Part shown: piece by piece, positions 1-4,871 of the stretch
Layout of the letters: each line of letters begins with the position of its first letter
Position numbering within the stretch: position 1 is the stretch's first letter
Origin: CAZMUN01 sp964569815
GTDB lineage: Archaea > Iainarchaeota > Iainarchaeia > Iainarchaeales > GCA-2688035
Direction of reading: 5' to 3'
DNA length: 20,035 nucleotides
NCBI GenBank assembly: GCA_964569815.1
Contig: CAZMUN010000021.1
Location: 1-20,035, forward strand
The notes under the pieces: generated by a model
Seen by the model: only the letters and a program-made list of their open reading frames with translations
Database searches by the model: none
What the model was told of the DNA's origin: nothing
Program-made: the position numbers and the translations under genes

Positions 1-624
1 ACCGGCGTCATAATGCTTGATGCTTCTGACGGGCATTTCAAGCAGGCAACATGGAATGCTGAAGGAGAAAAGTACTTGCCTTTGTCTGAAAGGCAGGCCA
101 TAAACCTGGCTTGGAAGCAGGTAAGGGAGGACAGGAAAGATTGCTTGAACGAAGCCAAAGAAGCGAGAAGGTCTGTTTTGGGGGAGGCAAGGGCCGAAAA
201 GAACGAGTGCAGGCAGAATGCTTCCAGTGAAAAGAACGAGTGCAGGCAGGAATGCAGTGGTTTAGACAGGCGTGAAAGAATAAGATGCAGGGTAGACTGC
301 ACCCGCGAGTATGTAAAGAATGTTTTTGAGTGCACTAAGGATTACTTGCAGGTTTTAAGGCAATCAGTGCAGGATTACAGGGATGCAAGGAATGCCTGCA
401 ATGGTTTTGAAAAGCCGAAGGAAGCAACACTGGCCTGGGAGCCAAACTCTTATTCTGGGACAGCGTTCATGCCCTGGTATTCAATGGTTTCAGGGAACCA
501 GGAATGGGTTGTAACACAGGATGGCAGTGTATTCAAGGGACAGGTAGAAAAAACCGATGTGTTCTTTGAACCAGATCCGCTGAGGCAAATGAGGCCGGTT
601 AAACTAGCGGCCCCGTTTCAGTGA
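1..624 (+). CDS. Hypothetical charged, Cys-containing protein (5' partial)
   Basis: The reading frame is open from the first base of the window, so the true start lies outside it; the first Met visible is at 13. The visible part is about 207 residues. It opens with a segment reading GVIMLDASDGHFKQATW, followed by a strongly charged, probably helical stretch in which Cys recurs in a CRQ/ECxQ context (ECRQN, ECRQE, CRVDC, ECTKDY, ACNG), and ends in a more ordinary domain with aromatic residues. No catalytic motif is recognisable. The regularly placed cysteines and the conserved-looking start resemble secreted or surface proteins of small archaea, but the part that would hold a signal peptide is missing. 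Coding status is well supported by length and codon pattern; function is unknown. A small hairpin with a T-run follows the stop. Confidence 0.75.
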   Translation, partial: TGVIMLDASDGHFKQATWNAEGEKYLPLSERQAINLAWKQVREDRKDCLNEAKEARRSVLGEARAEKNECRQNASSEKNECRQECSGLDRRERIRCRVDCTREYVKNVFECTKDYLQVLRQSVQDYRDARNACNGFEKPKEATLAWEPNSYSGTAFMPWYSMVSGNQEWVVTQDGSVFKGQVEKTDVFFEPDPLRQMRPVKLAAPFQ

Positions 625-639
625 ATTTTTAGCTAGGCT

Positions 640-664
640 TAGCTGAAAAGCAGCTACTTTTTTT
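640..664 (+). terminator. Probable terminator hairpin after the first gene
   Basis: TAGCTG (640-645) pairs with CAGCTA (651-656) across a 5-nt AAAAG loop, followed by a run of seven T (658-664). It overlaps the stop codon of the convergent KaiC-like gene. Confidence 0.45.
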
Positions 665-1403
665 CTTCCATTATTTTGATGCCTTCGCCTGTGATGTCGT
701 AGGGGATTATGTCCTTGTCGTAGTCAGAGTACCGCATTTTTCTGATTTCCATGCTTCTGTATTCGCCTACGCCGATTTCAATGTAGTGCATTAGCATGAC
801 GCCGTCTGCAATGAATTCGGATATGCCGTCAGCGCTAAGGCTTTTGGATCGCTCGTACAATTCCGATGTCAAAAGGGTTGTCAAGTGGTATTTTTTGAGT
901 TCGGAGATAAGCTTGTATAGAATGCTTTTTGCGATTATTTGCTCTGTTCTTGGAATGGGTGAAACCTTTTCAACGACCTGAACCAAGGAGAAAGAGCTTT
1001 CTTCGCGCATGCCGCCAATAATAAGTGAGTCGGTTAAGGTTGTCATGCTGTCGATTGCAACCCTTTTGGGCTTGAATTCTTTGATTGTTGTGTCAACGTC
1101 CTGCAAAAAGTTGTTTCCGTGTGTGATGTCAAAGAAAAGGATTCTTATCTGGTTGTTTTGCTCAAGCTTTTCAAGGTCCCAGCCAAATTTTCTGGCATGC
1201 TTGTGTAGTTCCTCCGGGCTTTGCTCTGTGCTTATGTAAAGGCCTTTTTCTCCAAAAACGCTTGCTCCGTTCACCAAGAACTGCAGGCACAAAGTGCTTT
1301 TTCCTGTTCCGGCTCCCCCGCTTAGCAAAACGAGGTTTCCTGGAGGAATTCCGCCCATTAACGCCTTGTCAAGGCCCTGTATTCCAAACTTTGTTTTCTC
1401 CAT
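654..1403 (-). CDS. KaiC-like RecA-superfamily ATPase (single domain)
   Basis: A 249-residue P-loop ATPase of the archaeal KaiC-like family. The opening pattern GIQGLDKALMGGIPPGNLVLL is typical of KaiC/RadA-like domains. Walker A is GGAGTGKST (residues 29-37), the Walker B strand is RVAID (114-118), and STEQSPEE near residue 58-65 sits where KaiC proteins carry catalytic glutamates. These proteins bind and hydrolyse ATP and usually act in signalling or DNA-linked switching; in archaea single-domain copies commonly sit beside sensor-type genes. The gene just upstream on the same strand encodes a V4R sensor domain, so the pair probably works together (inference). A TATA-like box at 1426-1435 lies 23-32 bp before the ATG, suggesting a leaderless transcript of its own. 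No DNA-binding domain is present. Family assignment is firm; cellular role is not. Confidence 0.9.
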   Translation of the reverse strand: MEKTKFGIQGLDKALMGGIPPGNLVLLSGGAGTGKSTLCLQFLVNGASVFGEKGLYISTEQSPEELHKHARKFGWDLEKLEQNNQIRILFFDITHGNNFLQDVDTTIKEFKPKRVAIDSMTTLTDSLIIGGMREESSFSLVQVVEKVSPIPRTEQIIAKSILYKLISELKKYHLTTLLTSELYERSKSLSADGISEFIADGVMLMHYIEIGVGEYRSMEIRKMRYSDYDKDIIPYDITGEGIKIMEEKK

Positions 1404-1425
1404 ATCGAAAAAAGAAGTGCTTAGA

Positions 1426-1435
1426 TATTAATAAA
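1426..1435 (-). promoter_or_regulatory. TATA box of the KaiC-like gene
   Basis: TTTATTAATA on the minus strand, centred about 27 bp before the ATG at 1403: the archaeal TATA spacing expected for a leaderless mRNA. It lies in the 40-bp gap between this gene and the V4R gene. Confidence 0.5.
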
Positions 1436-1443
1436 TCTTTTCT

Positions 1444-2019
1444 TTAAAGCTCTAATGGCAGCTGTTTTTGGACTCGTTTGTCTCCGAAGTCGAATTCGTG
1501 CTGTTTTTTTATTATGAACTCGCAGTCTGCTTCGCCCAAAGCAGAGCAGTGTGTTTCCACGCAGTCCACTGATTCAGAGAAAACGCGGGAGAAAACGCCT
1601 GCAAGGATTCCACGGATGAAGTGGTCTGCCGGCATTTTGGCTTTTCCATGAAGCCTTTTTGAAAAAGGGTTGTTGGAAACGCGGACAATTGCCTTTTTTG
1701 CTTTCAAATCCAGGTCAACGTTTTTTATCAGGCCCCAGCCTGATGCAACAAAGTAGCTTTCAAGGAAAGAGACAAGCCTTTGCCCTGAAAAGCCGAACTC
1801 TGCTTTAACGTCCGGCATCAAGTGGTTTGCAACGCTTTTTTTTACAGCGTGGTAGAGCTTTTTTTCAAACTCTTCGTCGCCTGTTTCAAGCAATCCCACA
1901 AGAAGCTCGGAGGGGCAAATCACAAAAGGCAGGTCAACCAAAAAGAAGTTGTTTTTCTTGTAATGCAGAGTGTTTGTGAAAATGAACTTGTCGTAAAACT
2001 TGTTAAGCAAGGAAACCAC
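1444..2019 (-). CDS. V4R-domain (4-vinyl reductase-like) sensor protein
   Basis: A 191-residue protein whose C-terminus has the V4R signature: CVETHCSALGEADCEFII (residues 153-170), with the H-C-x-x-x-G-x-x-x-C arrangement thought to bind a ligand or metal in this family. V4R domains sense small hydrophobic molecules or metals and are often linked to KaiC-like or transcription factors; the KaiC-like gene lies 40 bp downstream. The open start here is GTG at 2019 with no ribosome-binding site; an in-frame TTG is at 2010. The region is disturbed: codons for LLNKFYDKF occur twice, here and at 2099-2126, with a structured insert between. The outer copy has the better initiation context (TATA at 2162-2169, AGGTG at 2133-2137, TTG at 2125), so the ancestral gene probably began there and was interrupted. 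Domain call is good; current start is uncertain. Confidence 0.82.
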   Translation of the reverse strand: MVSLLNKFYDKFIFTNTLHYKKNNFFLVDLPFVICPSELLVGLLETGDEEFEKKLYHAVKKSVANHLMPDVKAEFGFSGQRLVSFLESYFVASGWGLIKNVDLDLKAKKAIVRVSNNPFSKRLHGKAKMPADHFIRGILAGVFSRVFSESVDCVETHCSALGEADCEFIIKKQHEFDFGDKRVQKQLPLEL

Positions 2020-2126
2020 TTCCGTGACGTGAAGTTAGCCTATCGAGCCAAAGGCGAAGATAGGCTCTTACCCGTACCAGCCGAACGTGGCGGCTAAAGA
2101 ACTTGTCGTAAAACTTGTTAAGCAAG
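1984..2126. repeat. 28-bp exact direct repeat flanking insert (locus 1)
   Basis: The same 28 bases (beginning GAACTTGTCGTAAAAC on the plus strand) occur at 1984-2011 and 2099-2126 with no mismatch, separated by 87 bp. Both copies encode LLNKFYDKF on the minus strand, the N-terminus of the V4R protein. Neither flank extends the match. The repeat is much longer than the target duplications of ordinary transposons. Confidence 0.9.
2031..2098 (+). other. Structured two-hairpin element, copy 1
   Basis: Stem 1 is AGCCTATC (2037-2044) with GATAGGCT (2059-2066), loop of 14 nt; a 12-nt linker CTTACCCGTACC follows; stem 2 is AGCCG (2079-2083) with CGGCT (2091-2095). TT (2035-2036) can pair with AA (2096-2097) to close a three-way junction. 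Copy 2 at 4322-4387 keeps the fold with paired substitutions. The strand is arbitrary: only the shared orientation of the two copies fixes it. Alternative pairing of the first AGCC with the last GGCT is possible. Identity of the element is unknown. Confidence 0.7.
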
Positions 2127-2132
2127 CAATTG

Positions 2133-2169
2133 CACCTGTGGAAGAATAAGTGGTTTTTCTAATTTAAAT
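2133..2169 (-). promoter_or_regulatory. Ancestral promoter and ribosome-binding site of the V4R gene
   Basis: ATTTAAAT (2162-2169) is a TATA candidate. AGGTG (2133-2137, minus strand) lies 7 nt before a TTG at 2125 that opens the outer copy of LLNKFYDKF. The insert now separates these signals from the body of the gene by 115 bp. From the TTG a frame of about 40 codons runs through the insert and ends at a TAA inside the inner repeat. Confidence 0.5.
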
Positions 2170-2183
2170 CTAAGCCAAGGCCT

Positions 2184-2876
2184 TTAAACAAGGGAAAGGG
2201 CTGTTACTGCGAGAAGGCTTAACAGGACTCCTGTAAGGAAAAGCAATGGCTTGCCTTTTTGCCCGGCTGGAGTCATGTCTCGGATGGCAATGTAAAGCAT
2301 TGCCCCCAAAACGAATGAAAAAAGCGCGTGGTATGCTACCAGGTTTGGTTTAAGCAAGGTTGCGAAGGTTACTCCAAAAACAGGGGCAAGGGGCAGAACA
2401 AGGCCCAAAAGGCTTTTTCTTTTGAAATGCGAATCCAAATGGTTTAGGCTCAGGCTGCTTGAAAACGTGTGTAAAAGCAGTGGAATGAACAAAAGAAAGC
2501 CTGAAAGCGTGCTTTCAATCTGGAAAACCAGGAACAAGGCGATTCCTACAACGAAGTGGTTAAAGAAGAAGCCCACGGCGTGAAGGAATGCAAGGTCTTG
2601 AAGCATTTCGTTTTTGTTCTTTATGTGCTGGTAGACGTATTTTTCGCTTAAATGGAACAAAACAAAGCCTGAAAGCATTAGAACAAAAATGTTTTCTCCG
2701 ATGTGCGGCAATCCTTTGAAGAACTCTGGAAAAAGCTGGAGAACGATTATTGAAAGAAACAGGCCTGAGGAAAAAGAAACCAGGTGAATGTGGTATTTTT
2801 CCTGGTGCCTGCCGTATGATTCTGAAAAGAAGTGAACCAGGGCAAGAATGCCAGCCAAGGGAAAAACTGCAACCAT
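2184..2876 (-). CDS. ZIP-family-like metal transporter homologue
   Basis: A 230-residue integral membrane protein with about seven or eight hydrophobic segments. The layout fits ZIP (zinc/iron permease) proteins: a first helix pair ending in SFSSGLFLSIIVLQLFPE, which matches the early ZIP helix with its small-residue patch and terminal PE; a central helix with HAVGFFFNHFVVGIAL, placed like ZIP helix 4 (HNFxDG); a following helix with LLLHTFSSSLSL, placed like the HExxxE helix; and a late GAMLYIAIRDMTP resembling ZIP helix 7. Several metal ligands of classical ZIPs are altered: FNHFVVG instead of HNFxDG, and LHTFSSS without the glutamates. It may therefore be a divergent or non-transporting member. 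Start ATG at 2876 fits a TATA box at 2898-2906 (leaderless). It is divergent from the PHP gene. Confidence 0.7.
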   Translation of the reverse strand: MVAVFPLAGILALVHFFSESYGRHQEKYHIHLVSFSSGLFLSIIVLQLFPEFFKGLPHIGENIFVLMLSGFVLFHLSEKYVYQHIKNKNEMLQDLAFLHAVGFFFNHFVVGIALFLVFQIESTLSGFLLFIPLLLHTFSSSLSLNHLDSHFKRKSLLGLVLPLAPVFGVTFATLLKPNLVAYHALFSFVLGAMLYIAIRDMTPAGQKGKPLLFLTGVLLSLLAVTALSLV

Positions 2877-2897
2877 TTATTTGATAACTGTGTTCTG

Positions 2898-2906
2898 AAA
2901 TTTAAG
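2898..2906 (-). promoter_or_regulatory. TATA box of the ZIP-like gene
   Basis: CTTAAATTT on the minus strand, 22-30 bp before the ATG at 2876, consistent with a leaderless archaeal transcript. Confidence 0.45.
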
Positions 2907-2930
2907 GCTTTCGCCAAGAAGGGTTTTTTG

Positions 2931-2940
2931 TTTTTAAATA
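2931..2940 (+). promoter_or_regulatory. TATA box of the PHP gene
   Basis: TTTTTAAATA, 23-32 bp before the ATG at 2963. Back to back with the ZIP-like promoter in an 86-bp divergent gap. Confidence 0.5.
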
Positions 2941-2962
2941 GTTTTCTGCAGCATGTTTTTGT

Positions 2963-3886
2963 ATGAAGCAGCTTACCGTTGATTTGCATACGCATTTGCT
3001 TGAAAAAGAGGTTTTGGCAGACGCCTACTGGAAGGAGGTAAAAGAAAAGGGCCTTGACGCGGTTGCAATAACAGAGCACTCTTTTTTGAAGCCAGAGAAG
3101 GCCTTTGAACTGCTTTTGGAAAAAAAGCCGAGAAACGTTTCCCTTATTCCAGGAATGGAGCTTGCAACAAAAATAGGGCATGTGATTGCCTTTGGCGAAG
3201 ACTCAAAAATTTTCGAGGTTTCAGAGCTGAGAGAAAAAAAGGTTCCAATAGCAAAAGCCATGGGCATAGCCGAAAGGCACGGCTTTTTGCTCAGCATTGC
3301 CCACCCTTGGGGCTTAAGCTATGACAGCGCAGCCTATATTTTGGGCGAAAAAAGGCTGTACAGTTTTGTTGAAAAAAACGAAATCGGTGTGGAGGCATTC
3401 AATGGAATGTTTGGGAACGTAAGCAGCTTTTTTTATGCCACCAACTGGGTTCGCAAGCCAATGAACTTCTTTGACTTTTTGGAAAAAAGCCGTTTTGGCA
3501 AAAAAACCAGGCTAAGCCGGCTTGGAAAAAAAGGCAAGGAAAAACTTGACAAAAAAGGCCGCGAGATTCTGGAAAGGTGCATGAAGCCATACCAGCTTGC
3601 AGAAAAAGCAAGCTATGTTACTGCAGGGTCAGATGCCCACAGGCCTTCAAGGCTTGGAACAGGAATAACAAAGCTTGAGGCAAAGTCTTCAAAGCCGGAA
3701 GGCATTTTGAAGGCCTTGAAGGAAAAGAAGAGCGTGAAATGGCTCGGCCCTTACGTGAAGGAAAGCAAGCAGGGCTACCGCATGGAAAAAACCTCGGTGG
3801 AAAAAACAGAGGTCTTGTCTGGGTTGAAGTATGCTGCAAAGCGGGCTTTGGCTAAGAAGGTTAAAAAGGGGCCTGGGCTTAAATAA
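2963..3886 (+). CDS. PHP-domain metal-dependent phosphoesterase
   Basis: A 307-residue PHP (polymerase and histidinol phosphatase) family protein. The metal-ligand motifs are in order: DLHTH (residues 7-11), ITEHS (E38, H39), GMEL with E66 and following H73, SIAHPW (H114), and GSDAH (D224, H226). Such proteins hydrolyse phosphoester bonds in nucleotides or small phosphates using a two- or three-metal site; the substrate here cannot be told. The segment between about 165 and 210 is rich in Lys and Arg (KSRFGKKTRLSRLGKK), an insertion not needed for the fold, and a basic tail ends the protein, hinting at nucleic acid or membrane contact (inference). It leads a probable three-gene cluster: the HTH gene follows after about 20 bp. 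Family firm, substrate unknown. Confidence 0.88.
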   Translation: MKQLTVDLHTHLLEKEVLADAYWKEVKEKGLDAVAITEHSFLKPEKAFELLLEKKPRNVSLIPGMELATKIGHVIAFGEDSKIFEVSELREKKVPIAKAMGIAERHGFLLSIAHPWGLSYDSAAYILGEKRLYSFVEKNEIGVEAFNGMFGNVSSFFYATNWVRKPMNFFDFLEKSRFGKKTRLSRLGKKGKEKLDKKGREILERCMKPYQLAEKASYVTAGSDAHRPSRLGTGITKLEAKSSKPEGILKALKEKKSVKWLGPYVKESKQGYRMEKTSVEKTEVLSGLKYAAKRALAKKVKKGPGLK

Positions 3887-3908
3887 GGTTTCGTCCTAGT
3901 TTTTGTGC

Positions 3909-4319
3909 ATGATTTACTCTGTTTCGCCTGAAACAAGCATTGGGGAAATTCCAAGAGAAGCCCAAAAACTGCATTTTGTAAGGCCCTTAAAGGAAAGCTA
4001 TTTGAAGCAGGTTTTGAAAAAATGCCCGGCCCTTGAAACCGTTTCTTTAAGCAAAAGCTGTTTGGAAAGAATGCCAAGAAAACAGCTTTCCTTGCTGGAA
4101 AAAAAAGGCATTTCTTTGGAAAAAGAGGGAAGGCCGGGAAGGCCAATTTCTATGCCTTTGGAAAAAATGCAGCAGGCCCTTGAAATGAGGAAAGACTTTC
4201 AAAGCCTGAGGGAAGTTGAAAGGGTTACAGGCATTTCCAAAAGCACGGTTCATTATTTGGAAAAATACGCGCAAAGGGCAAAGATTAAGAGCGGAAAAAA
4301 AGTAATATACCTCAAGTAA
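3909..4319 (+). CDS. DUF1699-like protein with C-terminal helix-turn-helix
   Basis: A 136-residue protein from ATG 3909; a TTG at 3903 is in frame but less likely. The first ~75 residues resemble the archaeal DUF1699 pattern: a strand LHFVRP, then a helix with KKCPALETVSL and a terminal LEKKGISL. A GRPGRP hinge leads to a helix-turn-helix (about residues 92-118: ALEMRKDFQSLREVERVTGISKSTVHYL), close to the resolvase/Trp-repressor type that reads DNA. The protein is probably a small DNA-binding regulator (inference). Its last 14 codons (RAKIKSGKKVIYLK) occur again downstream as RAKIKNGKRAIYLK plus stop at 4385-4429, beyond a structured insert. In the ancestral order the stop of this gene was probably only four bases from the start of the next gene. 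Confidence 0.75.
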   Translation: MIYSVSPETSIGEIPREAQKLHFVRPLKESYLKQVLKKCPALETVSLSKSCLERMPRKQLSLLEKKGISLEKEGRPGRPISMPLEKMQQALEMRKDFQSLREVERVTGISKSTVHYLEKYAQRAKIKSGKKVIYLK

Positions 4320-4427
4320 GCGAAGCCTAGCCCATTGAACAAAGCGAAAATGGGCTCTTGCCCAGCCAAGCCGGCTGCTCGGCTAGGGCAAAGATTAAGA
4401 ACGGAAAGAGAGCAATATACCTAAAGT
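4275..4427. repeat. 43-bp imperfect direct repeat flanking insert (locus 2)
   Basis: AGGGCAAAGATTAAGA and the following bases at 4275-4317 recur at 4385-4427 with 5 mismatches in 43, separated by 67 bp. Both copies encode the C-terminus of the HTH protein in frame and end in a stop (TAA and TGA). The mismatches give two silent and three conservative changes (S/N, K/R, V/A), so the two copies either diverged under coding constraint or came from two related genes. Confidence 0.9.
4322..4387 (+). other. Structured two-hairpin element, copy 2
   Basis: Stem 1 is AGCCCATT (4329-4336) with AATGGGCT (4349-4356), loop of 12 nt; a 12-nt linker CTTGCCCAGCCA follows; stem 2 is AGCCG (4369-4373) with CGGCT (4380-4384). 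CCT (4326-4328) can pair with AGG (4385-4387). Against copy 1, two stem-1 base pairs differ by double substitution (T-A to C-G and C-G to T-A), and the loop keeps a GARC..AAAG..CGAA pattern. Both copies are preceded by GAAG. Class of element unknown. Confidence 0.7.
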
Positions 4428-4433
4428 GAAGCA

Positions 4434-4781
4434 GTGATAGTGGGTGATTGGATTTTGGGCAACGAGTTTTTTGAGCAGGTTTTGATTGATTTGACCAGAA
4501 AGGGGGCTTTGGAAAAAGCCAGGTTTTTGAAAAACCTGCATAAGAAGGTGATGCCAAGCCAGTTTGAGAAAATAAAGAGAAACGACAAATCTGTTTTGAA
4601 AGAGCTTTTCATGCCAAAATGGGTTTCATGGGAGCTTTTGAGGGCCTGGGCAGACAACTTTAAAACGCCTGGAAAGGGCAAGGAATGCATTTTCTGTGGA
4701 AACAAGAGCCCGACCGGAATGGATTTTCAGGAAAAATTCATATGCGAAGCCTGTTTTTTGAGAATAAAGCAGCTGGACTAG
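4434..4781 (+). CDS. Small zinc-ribbon protein of unknown function
   Basis: A 115-residue protein. The first ~80 residues are helical and basic, with no motif I recognise. The C-terminus holds a Cys4 zinc site: CIFCG, then about 16 residues, then CEAC (CxxC-x16-CxxC). GTG at 4434 is four bases after the stop of the duplicated HTH-gene tail; a second GTG at 4440 is also possible. Position right behind the HTH protein and the PHP phosphoesterase suggests co-transcription, although the structured insert now lies between. The zinc ribbon points to protein or nucleic acid binding rather than catalysis. I do not recognise the family. Confidence 0.7.
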   Translation: MIVGDWILGNEFFEQVLIDLTRKGALEKARFLKNLHKKVMPSQFEKIKRNDKSVLKELFMPKWVSWELLRAWADNFKTPGKGKECIFCGNKSPTGMDFQEKFICEACFLRIKQLD

Positions 4782-4797
4782 CTTAACAAATCCGAAA

Positions 4798-4807
4798 AAT
4801 ATTTTAA
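4798..4807 (+). promoter_or_regulatory. TATA box of the Cys-rich repeat protein gene
   Basis: AATATTTTAA about 65-75 bp before the ATG at 4872, which would give a leader of roughly 40 nt. The leader holds a strong Shine-Dalgarno, AAAGGAGGT (4857-4865). Most other promoter-proximal genes here look leaderless, so this gene is probably well translated. Confidence 0.45.
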
Positions 4808-4871
4808 TCAAAAGACACTAATTCTGGCAGAAACCGTTTCAAAAAAAAACTTTTTTAAAGGAGGTAAGCCA

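Noticed and set aside
2031..4387. The two structured elements as integron attC sites
   Set aside because: attC sites carry RYYYAAC/GTTRRRY ends and lie behind each cassette gene in one direction. Here those ends are absent, the first element precedes a gene on the opposite strand, and attC recombination does not duplicate 28-43 bp of a gene.
2031..4387. The two elements as ends of an IS200/IS605-type or other known insertion sequence
   Set aside because: No transposase frame lies between or beside them, the flanking repeats are far longer than usual target duplications, and IS200/IS605 elements make none.
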